NCBI RefSeq assembly: GCF_001297705.1
Contig: NZ_LIRF01000008.1
Coordinates: 1,054,001 to 1,118,000, forward strand
Length of the DNA: 64,000 nucleotides
Origin: Chryseobacterium sp. ERMR1:04
GTDB taxonomy: Bacteria; Bacteroidota; Bacteroidia; Flavobacteriales; Weeksellaceae
Reading direction: 5' to 3'
Part shown: piece by piece, positions 52,188-61,444 of the stretch
Layout of the letters: each line of letters opens with the position of its first letter
How positions within the stretch are numbered: position 1 is the stretch's first letter
Made by a program: the position numbers and the translations under genes
The notes under the pieces: generated by a model
Databases searched by the model: none
Told to the model about the DNA's origin: nothing
The model's input: the letters and a program-made list of their open reading frames with translations, nothing else

Positions 52188-54968
52188 TTAATGACCAACC
52201 TGAACCAACTCCTTAATAGGTGGAGCGAATTTAGTAAGGTCAATACCTTCAACAGCTGTTTTATACTCATCGATATTAGGAATTCTTCCCATGATCGCAG
52301 AAAGTACAACAACCGGAGTTGAAGCCAATAAAGATTCTCCTTTTTTACGTTCAGAATCTTCCACAACTCTTCCTTGGAAAAGACGGGTAGAAGTAGCTAA
52401 AACAGTATCTCCTTTTTCAGCTTTTTCCTGGTTACCCATACAAAGGTTACATCCAGGACGCTCAAGGTACATCATGTTTTGGTATTGTGTACGAGCTTCA
52501 CCTTTTGGAGTGTTGTCGTTAAATTCGAAACCTGAATATTTTTCTAAAAATTCCCAGTCACCTTCAGCCTTTAATTCATCAATGATATTGTAAGTAGGCG
52601 CAGCCACAACCAATGGAGCTAGGAATTCTACTTTACCATTTTGCTTTTCAAGGTTTCTAAGCATTTGAGAAACGATTTTTAAATCTCCTTTGTGAACCAT
52701 ACAAGATCCAACGAAACCAAGATCTACTTTTTTCTCACCTCCGTAATACGTAAGATCTCTGATAGTATCGTGAGTATATCTCTTAGAAACATCATCATTG
52801 TTTACATCTGGGTCAGCAATCATTGGTTCAACGATGATATCAAGATCAACAACTACTTCAGCGTAATATTTAGCGTTAGCATCAGGAGTTAAAGCAGGTT
52901 TATCACCTGATCTGATTTCCTCGATTCTTTTATTAGCTTTATTAATTAATCCTTGAAGAACCTTGTTGTGATTGTCCATTCCTTTGTCGATCATGATCTG
53001 GATTCTGCTCTTAGCAATTTCCAATGATTCGATCAAAGTATCGTCTTCAGAGATATTGATTGAAGCTTTAGCTTTCATTTCTGCAGTCCAGTCTGTAAAT
53101 GTAAACGCTTGGTCAGCAGGAAGTGTTCCGATGTGAACCTCGATAATTCTACCTTGGAATACGTTCTCCCCATCAAATTGCTTCAACATTTGAGCCTGAG
53201 TTGCGTGAACTACATCACGGAAATCCATATGCTCCTTCATATCTCCTTTGAAAGTCACTTTCACAGATTCAGGGATTGGCATTGAAGCTTCACCTGTTGC
53301 TAAAGCTAATGCTACTGTTCCAGAGTCAGCTCCGAAAGCTACCCCTTTAGACATTCTTGTGTGAGAGTCACCTCCGATGATGATTGCCCATTCGTCAATC
53401 GTAATATCGTTAAGAACTTTGTGAATAACGTCTGTCATCGCGTGGTATTCACCTTTCGGGTCACGTGCAGTGATTACTCCGAAATCGTTCATGAATTTCA
53501 TTAATTTAGGAATGTTAGCCTGAGCTTTTTTATCCCAAACTGAAGCAGTATGACATCCTGACTGATAAGCTCCGTCAACGATTGGAGAAATTACAGTTGC
53601 AGCCATAGATTCTAATTCCTGAGCAGTCATCAAACCTGTTGTATCCTGAGAACCAACAATGTTTACTTCAACTCTAACATCTGAACCTGCGTGCAATAAT
53701 TTACCTTCAGTAACACCAACGGCATTTCTGTTAAAGATTTTTTCAACTGCAGTAAGACCCTGCCCTTCGATAGAGATTTCTTTAGAAGGAGCAAAAACAA
53801 GAGGCGTTTCAATTCCTAAAAGTTTTGCGGCAAATGTTTGTAGTTTTTTACCAAATACGATGGCATAAGAACCACCCGCTTTGATGAACTCTAATTTTTG
53901 AGGAGTAAATGATTTTGAAATATCTTTCAATTCAACATCCCCGTTATATAATTTCTTTTCTTTAGTATTGATTGTAAGAACTGTTCCTGTAGCTACAGAA
54001 TATGCTTCTTCTAAAACGATGTCACCATTCTCGTTACGAACAGGATTTCCGTTTTCGTCTAATTTTTTCACCCAGTTCTGAAGGTCGATTCCGATACCTC
54101 CTGTTACATCAACCGTTGTAAGGAAAATCGGAGAAATGCCGTTTGTTCCTCCAACAATCGGAGCGATGTTTACAAATGGAATGTATGGGCTTGCTTGTTT
54201 ACCAGTCCAAAGAGCTACGTTGTTTACTCCCGACATACGAGATGAACCAACACCCATTGTTCCTTTTTCTGCAATAAGCATTACACTTGCATCAGGATGT
54301 TGAGCCTGTAACGCTTTAATTTCTTCCTGTGCTTGAGGAGTGATCATACATTTACCATGCAATTCACGATCTGATCTTGAGTGAGCCTGATTTCCCGGAG
54401 AAAGTAAATCTGTAGAGATATCACCTTCACCAGCAATAAATGTTACCACCTTTACTTCTTCAGCAACTTCTGGAAGTTTTGTGAAGAATTCGGCTTTTGC
54501 GTAGCTTTCAATGATTTCTTTTGCGATTTCGTTACCGCTATTGAATGCTTCCTTCAAACGGTCAGTATCCGCATCATAAAGGAAAACTTGAGTCTTAAGA
54601 ACATTTGCAGCTTCTTTGGCAATAGCAGTATCATTACCTAAAGCTAGATCTAGCAATACCTTAATTGAAGGTCCTCCCTTCATGTGAGATAATAATTCAA
54701 AGGCATATGCTGGAGAAATTTCTTCTACAACAGATTCACCTAGAATGATTTCTTTTAAAAATTGAGCTTTTACACCAGCCGCACTTGTCGTTCCTGGTAA
54801 TGTGTTATAAATAAAAAATTTAAGAGAGTCTGCCCTGTATTCATTAGCTGTATCTTTAATTTGCGAAATAATTTCGCTTAATAATTCAGCACCATCAATT
54901 GGCTTTGGATGAAGTCCTTGGTCTTTTCTTTCTTCAATCTCTTTAATGTAATCCTTATAAATATTCAT
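52188..54968 (-). CDS. acnB: Bifunctional aconitate hydratase 2/2-methylisocitrate dehydratase
   Basis: 926 residues, longer than typical AcnB (about 865) but with the same order. An N-terminal HEAT-like helical domain (IKEIEERKDQGLHPKPIDGA, YAFELLSHMKGGPSIKVLLD) precedes a swivel domain, and then the catalytic part: TGRSDRE-like SRSDRELHGKCMITPQAQEE, GIGIDLQNWVKKLD, IIGGDSHTRMSKGVAFGADS. The cluster Cys lie in GSCMVH and GCNLCMGNQEK. It works in the TCA cycle and possibly in propionate metabolism. It is divergent from the WG-repeat gene across a 440-base gap. Confidence 0.95.
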   Translation of the reverse strand: MNIYKDYIKEIEERKDQGLHPKPIDGAELLSEIISQIKDTANEYRADSLKFFIYNTLPGTTSAAGVKAQFLKEIILGESVVEEISPAYAFELLSHMKGGPSIKVLLDLALGNDTAIAKEAANVLKTQVFLYDADTDRLKEAFNSGNEIAKEIIESYAKAEFFTKLPEVAEEVKVVTFIAGEGDISTDLLSPGNQAHSRSDRELHGKCMITPQAQEEIKALQAQHPDASVMLIAEKGTMGVGSSRMSGVNNVALWTGKQASPYIPFVNIAPIVGGTNGISPIFLTTVDVTGGIGIDLQNWVKKLDENGNPVRNENGDIVLEEAYSVATGTVLTINTKEKKLYNGDVELKDISKSFTPQKLEFIKAGGSYAIVFGKKLQTFAAKLLGIETPLVFAPSKEISIEGQGLTAVEKIFNRNAVGVTEGKLLHAGSDVRVEVNIVGSQDTTGLMTAQELESMAATVISPIVDGAYQSGCHTASVWDKKAQANIPKLMKFMNDFGVITARDPKGEYHAMTDVIHKVLNDITIDEWAIIIGGDSHTRMSKGVAFGADSGTVALALATGEASMPIPESVKVTFKGDMKEHMDFRDVVHATQAQMLKQFDGENVFQGRIIEVHIGTLPADQAFTFTDWTAEMKAKASINISEDDTLIESLEIAKSRIQIMIDKGMDNHNKVLQGLINKANKRIEEIRSGDKPALTPDANAKYYAEVVVDLDIIVEPMIADPDVNNDDVSKRYTHDTIRDLTYYGGEKKVDLGFVGSCMVHKGDLKIVSQMLRNLEKQNGKVEFLAPLVVAAPTYNIIDELKAEGDWEFLEKYSGFEFNDNTPKGEARTQYQNMMYLERPGCNLCMGNQEKAEKGDTVLATSTRLFQGRVVEDSERKKGESLLASTPVVVLSAIMGRIPNIDEYKTAVEGIDLTKFAPPIKELVQVGH

Positions 54969-55371
54969 ATAGAAGTCTTTTCAATATTAAAAGTAGATAT
55001 TGCTACTTTTTCTCTACAAGTCTGTATAAATATTCAATGCTATTTTGAGCGCTCGCATTTAGATACACATTATAGACCCGAGTAAAGTCAGCATAATCTA
55101 CACCTTTTTTTAAAATGTGAGATAATATATTGTTATAAAGGGGAGTATGAATGGACTTTTATTGAAACTGTAATTGGCTTACGGGTACTCTTTTTTTGTC
55201 GCAAAACTCTCTTTCGGAAACGTTCGTATACTTTGTTGATTCTATCTGTATCAGGTGTTGTATCTTAAAAACGCTTTTAAATTATCAAACAATTAAAAAA
55301 TTGTTCCCAAAATTACGAATTTTTAATATTTTATCAGGAAGATATTATTTAGATTCTTTATAAATATGAAT
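54969..55371. other. Long leader/intergenic region upstream of acnB
   Basis: About 400 bases upstream of acnB without a gene. The sequence is AT-rich, with a few mixed stretches around 55140-55260. No promoter pair, RNA motif or repeat was recognised; a long 5' leader or an unseen small RNA cannot be excluded. Confidence 0.45.
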
Positions 55372-55402
55372 TTTATATTTTCTATTTTTAGCCGTATTTT
55401 TG
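55372..55402 (+). promoter_or_regulatory. Candidate promoter of the WG-repeat gene
   Basis: TTTA at 55372-55375, a 19-base spacer, then TATTTTTG at 55395-55402, a perfect TAnnTTTG. The closest ATG (55410) is only 7 bases on; the ATG at 55419 gives a short leader. Confidence 0.4.
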
Positions 55403-55418
55403 CAAGCAAATGATGAGT

Positions 55419-56189
55419 ATGAAAAAAGTAATTAATTTTCTGAGTGTGTTTATTTCTATTTTTATTTTTTCCCAGGTAAAAACGGTGAAGAAAGTTCCTG
55501 TAAAAAAAGCACCAAAGAATATTGTTAAAAAGGCTGCTGAAGAGCCTAAACCCAATCCTGAACTGGTGGTCATTAATAAAGATATTCCTGTTTTAATTCC
55601 AAAAAAGAAAGACGGAAAATTCGGATATATTAACCAAAAAGGGAAAATTATCATTCAGCCTGAATATCATATTGCCGTTTTTTTTGCTGAAGATTGTAAT
55701 CTTTTAAACTCTCCCAACGAAAAAATCAGAAAATTTGGCACAAAAGATTACGCGACTGTTGAAAAAGATTTAATATCCTACCGGGTTGATCATGCAGGAA
55801 AAAGAGTGTATCAGTTCAAAGATGCTGATTTAGGGCAATGTAAATTTGGAGATTATAAGCAGCAATTATATCAGGCGTATATTTTAAATGGCTTTTATGG
55901 CATCATTGAAAAAGCAAAATTTGTAAATGCGGCAGATTATCGTGATTATCAAATTTACCCTCAATACCAATATTTATTTATCATGGAAGGAGATGATGTG
56001 GCAGATCCGATGATTGTGGCTTCTCAGAATGACAGATTTGGAGTGATTGATGTTAATAATAAAGTAATTATTCCTTTCGAATATTCGAATATCAAAAGGA
56101 ATTTCAGCTGGAAATTGGGTAAAATGTTTGATGTTACCAAAGACGGAGTTAATTACTATTACATTGATGCCAATAATAAAGAATATTAA
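55419..56189 (+). CDS. WG repeat-containing exported protein
   Basis: 256 residues from the ATG at 55419; earlier ATGs at 55410 and 55413 would add only MMS. A signal peptide (VINFLSVFISIFIFSQ) is followed by a Lys/Pro-rich linker (VKKVPVKKAPKNIVKKA). Two WG-like beta repeats are clear: GKFGYINQKGKIIIQPEYH near residue 65 and DRFGVIDVNNKVIIPFEYSN near residue 215. The middle is more divergent. WG-repeat proteins are surface or periplasmic; function is unknown. Confidence 0.75.
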   Translation: MKKVINFLSVFISIFIFSQVKTVKKVPVKKAPKNIVKKAAEEPKPNPELVVINKDIPVLIPKKKDGKFGYINQKGKIIIQPEYHIAVFFAEDCNLLNSPNEKIRKFGTKDYATVEKDLISYRVDHAGKRVYQFKDADLGQCKFGDYKQQLYQAYILNGFYGIIEKAKFVNAADYRDYQIYPQYQYLFIMEGDDVADPMIVASQNDRFGVIDVNNKVIIPFEYSNIKRNFSWKLGKMFDVTKDGVNYYYIDANNKEY

Positions 56190-56278
56190 TGATTTGAGTC
56201 TTTTTAAGACTTCAGAATTTCCTTTCCTGAATTCAAAGCAGATATCTCGTACATTTTTTGTAATTTCGCGGCTGAAAT

Positions 56279-56347
56279 AAAGGGGTGCTGTAACAAGCTG
56301 AGATTATACCCAATGAACCTAGAACGGATAATGCTGTTTAGGGAAAT
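56279..56347 (+). promoter_or_regulatory. TPP riboswitch controlling a TonB-dependent receptor
   Basis: Thi-box elements in order: AAAGGGGTGC, CTGAGA, ACCCAATGAACCTAGAACGG and ATGCTGTTTAGGGAAA. It is the shorter variant, with fewer bases in P3 and P3a. A -7-like TAATTTCG lies at 56261-56268. Downstream CCCCTTT (56418-56424) is complementary to AAAGGGG (56279-56285), ending 28 bases before the receptor ATG. Expression of the receptor should fall when TPP is plentiful. Confidence 0.9.
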
Positions 56348-56452
56348 TAAAAATGAGTAAATAAGTACTTTTCAAATTATTACTTATTATCAATTACTCA
56401 TTATCCATCATAATCCGCCCCTTTTATTCATTAAATTTTAAAAATTTATAGA

Positions 56453-58567
56453 ATGAAAGGATTATTTTTTTTAGGGCTTACCGTAGGCTCTTTTGCTTTT
56501 ATACAAGCACAAAACACTGATTCCTTAAAAATAAAGGAAATTGAAGCCGTCAACTTTACCAAAAGACTTCCTGTTGCTAAGGAAATTATTAATGTTCAAA
56601 AAGATTTAGACAGTAGAAATCTTGGACAGGATTTACCGATGTTGCTTAAAAATCAAACCTCAATTATTTCGACTTCCGACGCCGGAAATGGAGTAGGATA
56701 TACAGGTTTTAGGATTCGTGGTGTTGCCGGAAGAGGAATCAATGTAATGATGAACGGCGTTCCGTTCAATGATTCTGAAAGTCAGGGAACGTTTTTCGTT
56801 AATGTTCCGGATTTAACGAGTTCGGCATCACAAATTGTTATTCAAAGAGGGGTTGGGACTTCCAATAACGGGGTTTCTGCTTTTGGAGCGAGTATTAATG
56901 TGATCTCAAAAGATCCTGAAGACAAGCTTTATTTTAAAACGGATGACAGTTACGGATCATTCAATACTTATAAATATTCTGCTGAGGTCGGCTCAGGGAA
57001 ATTCTGGAAAAACAGACTTTCTGTGATGGGAAGATATACCAATATTCATTCTGATGGATATATCGACAGAGCTGCATCTGATCTTCATTCATACAATTTT
57101 ACAGCACTTTTCGAAGAAGGTAAAACGAGAATTCGTTTGATGGCTTTTGGAGGGAAAGAAAAAACGTATCAGGCATGGAATGGAATAGACCGAAAGACTT
57201 GGGAAACAGACCCGAAATTTAATGTTTCAGGAGCTATTCTTGATGCAGATAAAAATATTATAGGGTTCTACGATAACGAAACAGATAATTACAGACAAAA
57301 CCATTATCAGTTACTTTGGGAGCAGAAATTCAGTGATCATTGGAATTTAGAAACAACTTTGCATTACACAAAAGGGAAAGGGTATTATGAAAACTATAAG
57401 CAGAATGCTAAATTTTCGAAGTATAACTTACCCAATATAATAGAAAACGGACAAACATTACAACGTACCGATTTCATCAGAAAAAAATGGCTGGATAATG
57501 ATTTCTACGGAATGGTTTCAACGCTTTATGGAAAGTTTGAAAATCTTGACCTTAATTTTGGAGCAGTAGCCAATCAATATTACGGAAGACATTTTGGAAA
57601 TGTGACGGGTGTGTTTTTGCCTCAGATTAACGAAAGTGAGTATTACAGAAACCGTTCTGTGAAAAGTGAAGTATCTGGTTTTGCAAAGGCGTTGTTTAAA
57701 GTAAATAATTTTGAATTCTTCGGAGATCTACAGCTTAGAAATATAGATTATGATATAAAAATCATACAGGATGGCGATGGTGAAGGAGGCAACCTGACGA
57801 AAAACTGGTTGTTCTTTAACCCTAAAGCTGGGGTGAATTACAGAATAGGAAACGGAAAGGTCTTTTTATCTTATGCGCACGCTCAACGTGAACCGAACAG
57901 AGATGATTTAACCGCTGATAATAATGTGAAAGCTGAAAAGCTTCATGATTTTGAGGCTGGTTTAGAAAAGCAATTCGGAATTTTATCGGTTACGGCCAAT
58001 TTATATTACATGTACTATGTTAATCAGTTGGTTTTAAATGGAGAACTGAATAATGTCGGGGCATTCATCAGAACAAATTCCGGAGAAAGTTACAGAAGAG
58101 GAATTGAAATCGGAGCGTTGGCTAAATTGTCTAAACAATGGGAGATTTCAGGGAATGTAAGTCTTAGTCAGAACAGAAACCTTGATTTTAAAATAGAAAA
58201 TGCAGATGGAATTAAAGATCTAGGAAATACACAGATTTCTTTTTCACCGGATGTGATCGCGAATGTAGGATTGAAATTTAATCCAAATAAAAATTTCCAG
58301 TTTGCATTGATGAACCAATATGTGGGAAAACAATATTTAGATAACGTGGAAGATAAAAATTTACAATTGAAAGATTATCTTCTGACCGATTTTAATGCGC
58401 AGTATCAATTCAAGATTGCAAATAACGACGTTGCATTAAAGTTATTGGTAAATAATATTTTCAATAAAAAATATGTGAATAACGGAGCAGTTTCTGAAGG
58501 ACAGCCTTTCTATTTTTCTCAGGCAGGAACTAATTTTATGTTCGGAATAAGCTGGAAAATTCAATAG
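56453..58567 (+). CDS. TonB-dependent receptor under TPP control (candidate thiamine importer)
   Basis: 704 residues. A signal peptide (GLFFLGLTVGSFAFIQAQ) is followed by a TonB-box-like region (IKEIEAVNFTKRLP), a plug domain (DLPMLLKNQTSIISTSDAGN, GFRIRGVAGRGINVMMNGVP, IVIQRGVGTSNNGVSAFGAS) and a 22-strand-size barrel ending FYFSQAGTNFMFGISWKIQ. The C-terminal Trp-Lys-Ile-Gln end suits beta-barrel assembly. The preceding TPP riboswitch is the main reason to propose thiamine or a precursor as the substrate, as known for Bacteroidetes receptors of the OMR_thi type. A terminator follows. Confidence 0.85.
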   Translation: MKGLFFLGLTVGSFAFIQAQNTDSLKIKEIEAVNFTKRLPVAKEIINVQKDLDSRNLGQDLPMLLKNQTSIISTSDAGNGVGYTGFRIRGVAGRGINVMMNGVPFNDSESQGTFFVNVPDLTSSASQIVIQRGVGTSNNGVSAFGASINVISKDPEDKLYFKTDDSYGSFNTYKYSAEVGSGKFWKNRLSVMGRYTNIHSDGYIDRAASDLHSYNFTALFEEGKTRIRLMAFGGKEKTYQAWNGIDRKTWETDPKFNVSGAILDADKNIIGFYDNETDNYRQNHYQLLWEQKFSDHWNLETTLHYTKGKGYYENYKQNAKFSKYNLPNIIENGQTLQRTDFIRKKWLDNDFYGMVSTLYGKFENLDLNFGAVANQYYGRHFGNVTGVFLPQINESEYYRNRSVKSEVSGFAKALFKVNNFEFFGDLQLRNIDYDIKIIQDGDGEGGNLTKNWLFFNPKAGVNYRIGNGKVFLSYAHAQREPNRDDLTADNNVKAEKLHDFEAGLEKQFGILSVTANLYYMYYVNQLVLNGELNNVGAFIRTNSGESYRRGIEIGALAKLSKQWEISGNVSLSQNRNLDFKIENADGIKDLGNTQISFSPDVIANVGLKFNPNKNFQFALMNQYVGKQYLDNVEDKNLQLKDYLLTDFNAQYQFKIANNDVALKLLVNNIFNKKYVNNGAVSEGQPFYFSQAGTNFMFGISWKIQ

Positions 58568-58643
58568 TAAATAGGTAAAGATAACTCAGAATTGTTTTCA
58601 ATACCTCAATAAAGACATTTAAACAAGTAATATTATATTTTAG

Positions 58644-58667
58644 AGACTGTTTCGGCAGTCTTTTTTA
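58644..58667 (+). terminator. Intrinsic terminator of the TonB receptor gene
   Basis: AGACTG (58644-58649) with CAGTCT (58656-58661) around TTTCGG, followed by TTTTT. Confidence 0.8.
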
Positions 58668-58718
58668 TGTCAATAAATCATCTAAAAAGTCATGGAAAAG
58701 TTATAAATTTGCCATCAA

Positions 58719-59483
58719 ATGAATATTTCAGCTTACATTTTAGAATATCTGAAACAATTTGGTACTGTTACAGTTCCAAGCTTTGGTGTATTTTCTCTTG
58801 AGAATTCTAAAGCAATTATCAACTCCGAAAACGGAAGTATCCTTCCTCCGGCAAGTCAGATTGCTTTTATGCCTGACTTTGAGATTCAATCTGATGATTT
58901 AATCGCTTTTATTGCAGAGCAAAAGCAAATGTCTTTTGCTGCGTCCAAAAGTGATTTAAAAATTCAGACCGATTTTTGGAAGAAAAAACTTCAGGCAGAA
59001 CAGACTTTAGAAATTCAGAATCTCGGAACGATCTTTATTGAAGAGGGTCATACCCATTTTAAAGGAAAGAGAATAGAATCCGGACATCCTGATTTTTATG
59101 GATTGGAAGAGATTAAATTTTCTGATATTAAAACAAAAGATAAATCCGTTGTTTCTGAAAAATCCGGAAAAGAATATAAATTCAGCAAATCACTCCTTTG
59201 GATCTTTTTAATCGTTATTCCTGTTTTAGGGATCGTTTATCTCGCTTTTACGAACCAAGAGCTCCTTTTTGGGAAAGAATCTTTTAAGAAAGAAAAAGAT
59301 TCGCTCAAGGTTAATGCAAAAGTAGCAGTATTGGTAAGAGACACGGTAAAAGTAGACTCTGCCAAGATAAGAATGGCAGATTCTTTGAAAACATTGAAAA
59401 AAGATTCAATCGTAAAACCTGCTGAAAAAGCGGTTCAAATTCCAACAACCCCAAACAAGACTAAGGCTACATGGCAAAAATAA
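58719..59483 (+). CDS. HU-CCDC81-like domain membrane protein
   Basis: 254 residues. The N-terminal part (ISAYILEYLKQFGTVTVPSF, then GVFSLENSKA and ILPPASQIAFMPDFE) matches the two HU-like folds of the Bacteroidetes HU-CCDC81 family. A second unit is seen at IQNLGTIFIEEGHTHFKGKR. A membrane helix (SLLWIFLIVIPVLGIVYLAF) lies at about residue 160-180, followed by about 65 charged residues. Family members often end in a SPOR domain that binds peptidoglycan; none is visible here. A -7-like box (TAAATTTG, 58704-58711) ends 7 bases before the ATG. It overlaps the thioesterase by 13 bases. Confidence 0.75.
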   Translation: MNISAYILEYLKQFGTVTVPSFGVFSLENSKAIINSENGSILPPASQIAFMPDFEIQSDDLIAFIAEQKQMSFAASKSDLKIQTDFWKKKLQAEQTLEIQNLGTIFIEEGHTHFKGKRIESGHPDFYGLEEIKFSDIKTKDKSVVSEKSGKEYKFSKSLLWIFLIVIPVLGIVYLAFTNQELLFGKESFKKEKDSLKVNAKVAVLVRDTVKVDSAKIRMADSLKTLKKDSIVKPAEKAVQIPTTPNKTKATWQK

Positions 59484-60010
59484 AAAAAGCGTCAGAATCT
59501 CTGACCATCATGACTAATATCGTACTCCCTAACGAAACCAATTCTCTAAGAAATCTTTTTGGAGGTGAGTTGCTGGCAAAGATGGACCGTTGTGCGTCTA
59601 TTTCTGCAGCAAGACATTGCGAAAGAAGAGTGGTTACCGCTTCTGTGAATCACGTTTCTTTTAATCACCCGATTCCGGAAGGTGGAATTGTGATTTTAGA
59701 GTCTAAGGTTTCCAGAGCATTTTCTACTTCTATGGAAGTGTATGTTGATGTTTGGTTAGATGATCCTATCAGTCAAAAGAAAACGCATACGAATGCTGGA
59801 ATTTACACGTTCGTTGCGGTGGATGAGTTTAATCGTCCAATTCCAATTCCTGAAATGGTTCCTGAAACCGAAGACGAAAAAGAAAGATTTGCTGCGGCAT
59901 TCCGTAGAAAAGAATTGTCATTAATTCTTTCAGGAAGAATGAAACCATTGGAATCTGTGGAGCTGAAGAAATTATTCCAAGAGCCACAAGAGCCGGAAAC
60001 AGATAAATAA
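59471..60010 (+). CDS. Acyl-CoA thioesterase (hotdog fold)
   Basis: 179 residues. It hydrolyses acyl-CoA to free acid and CoA in the cytosol. The hotdog core starts SLTIMTNIVLPNETNSLRNL with FGGELLAKMDRCASISAARH, the conserved N/L...GGxLL...D catalytic region, then TASVNHVSFNHPIPEGGIVI and an acidic C-terminus. It resembles YciA-type or medium-chain thioesterases. The start at 59471 lies inside the end of the HU-like gene, so translation is coupled. Confidence 0.9.
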   Translation: MAKIKKASESLTIMTNIVLPNETNSLRNLFGGELLAKMDRCASISAARHCERRVVTASVNHVSFNHPIPEGGIVILESKVSRAFSTSMEVYVDVWLDDPISQKKTHTNAGIYTFVAVDEFNRPIPIPEMVPETEDEKERFAAAFRRKELSLILSGRMKPLESVELKKLFQEPQEPETDK

Positions 60011-60387
60011 TAAATTAAGTTTAAACAAGATATCAATGCTTTTAATCTTTGCTGAGTGTAACGTCTTTGCGAGCTTAAAAGCATTTTTTAGTTAACAGAT
60101 ATATTGAAGCATTTTTTTTGAAGCTTTTTCCCGCTTTCCATTGCAATCTTTTTTTGCAAAAAAGGATTTCCATTACAATCGGGGCTAGGGTTTCAGTCGT
60201 TTATTTAAACATTGGATAAATAATCACAAAGTTTGTCATCCTGAAAGGATCTAGGCTCGAATCTTTTTGTAATACTTTGTTGAGATGCTTTCAGCATGAC
60301 AAACTTTATGGGAAAAAATAGTGAAAAACATAAAAGCTAAAAAAAATTAATAAATCTTCTCAAACGTTACGTTAAAATATTTACAAT
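60011..60387. other. Intergenic region upstream of the 2-hydroxyacid dehydrogenase gene
   Basis: 377 bases. A palindromic repeat covers 60228-60307. The remainder is AT-rich, with no convincing gene, tRNA or promoter pair. Confidence 0.5.
60228..60307. repeat. Palindromic intergenic repeat (GTCATCCTGA type)
   Basis: AAAGTTTGTCATCCTGAAAGG (60228-60248) is inverted at 60287-60307 with 19 of 21 bases matching, 38 bases apart. The GTCATnCTGA ... TCAGCATGAC ends are characteristic of dispersed palindromic repeats in Bacteroidetes chromosomes. Confidence 0.65.
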
Positions 60388-61317
60388 ATGAAAATCCTAC
60401 TTTTAGATAAAAACCACCCTCTTATCACTGAACAGCTTTTAGCGAAAAATTTCATACTGGAAGAAGATTTTACGTCTTCTTACGATGAGGTTTGTGCTAA
60501 GATTGAAAACTATGATGGAATCATTATCAGAAGCCGAATTCCTTTAGACCAAAATTTTTTGGAGAAAGGCAAAAATCTGAAATTCATTGCAAGAGTAGGT
60601 GCGGGCATGGAGAATATTGATATTCCTGTTGCTGAAAAACTGGGAATTCAATTGATTAATTCTCCTGAAGGAAACAGGGATTCTGTGGCAGAACATGTTG
60701 TCGGAATGTTGTTAATTTTAATGAACCGACTTTTCATTGCTTCTCAGGAAGTGAAGAACGGAATCTGGTTGCGTGAAGAAAACCGTGGTGATGAATTATT
60801 AGGAAAAACAGTTGGACTTATCGGTTACGGAAACATGGGGAAAGCTACGGCGAAAAGACTTTCGGGTTTTGGCTGTAAAGTGATCTTCCATGATATTCTG
60901 CCAGATCTTTCTGATCAATTTGCAACACAGGTTTCTTTGGCAGAATTAAAAGAAAAAGCAGAGGTTTTAAGTTTACATATTCCTTTGACAGACTTGTCAT
61001 ATTATTTAGTTGATGGACCATTCCTTTCTGATATGAAAAATGATTTCTATTTCGTAAATACAGCGAGAGGAAAAAACATAGAAACGAGAGCTTTAGTTGA
61101 AGCGTTGAAATCTGGAAAGGTAAAAGGAGCATGTCTTGATGTTTTGGAATATGAAAAGTCTTCTTTCGAAAATATTGAAACAGAAAATGAAGATTTACAA
61201 TATCTTTTAAGCTCTGAAAAAGTAATCGTTACGCCTCATATCGCAGGCTGGACGCACCAAAGTAAAGAAAAACTAGCACAGGTGATTGTTGATAAGATTG
61301 TTGCTTCTTTTTGTTAA
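60388..61317 (+). CDS. D-2-hydroxyacid dehydrogenase (phosphoglycerate dehydrogenase-like)
   Basis: 309 residues. The catalytic domain starts KILLLDKNHPLITEQLL; the NAD domain has VGLIGYGNMGKATAKRLSGF (GxGxxG). Substrate Arg and catalytic residues are expected in RVGAGMENID, DVLEYEKSSF and TPHIAGWTHQSKEKL (R-E-H triad). It reduces a 2-keto acid or oxidises 3-phosphoglycerate. It lacks the ACT domain of long SerA, so it could be SerA-like or another enzyme of this family. It stands alone. Confidence 0.85.
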   Translation: MKILLLDKNHPLITEQLLAKNFILEEDFTSSYDEVCAKIENYDGIIIRSRIPLDQNFLEKGKNLKFIARVGAGMENIDIPVAEKLGIQLINSPEGNRDSVAEHVVGMLLILMNRLFIASQEVKNGIWLREENRGDELLGKTVGLIGYGNMGKATAKRLSGFGCKVIFHDILPDLSDQFATQVSLAELKEKAEVLSLHIPLTDLSYYLVDGPFLSDMKNDFYFVNTARGKNIETRALVEALKSGKVKGACLDVLEYEKSSFENIETENEDLQYLLSSEKVIVTPHIAGWTHQSKEKLAQVIVDKIVASFC

Positions 61318-61444
61318 GAGGTAAAAGGTGGAATTTACAATTTCCCGATTTTGCTCTTGTTTATGTTAAATAATTCATAATATGTAATAAGAATTCAATA
61401 TTTATTTTGAGTTTTATTAAATTGCCCGCTCATTTTTGAAACTC

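Noticed and set aside
54969-55371. Iron- or citrate-responsive RNA leader of acnB
   Set aside because: No recognisable riboswitch consensus or stable GC-rich stem was found by eye.
61436-61444. TTG start for the serine hydrolase
   Set aside because: The ATG at 61445 gives a standard MKK lipoprotein signal and needs no unusual start.
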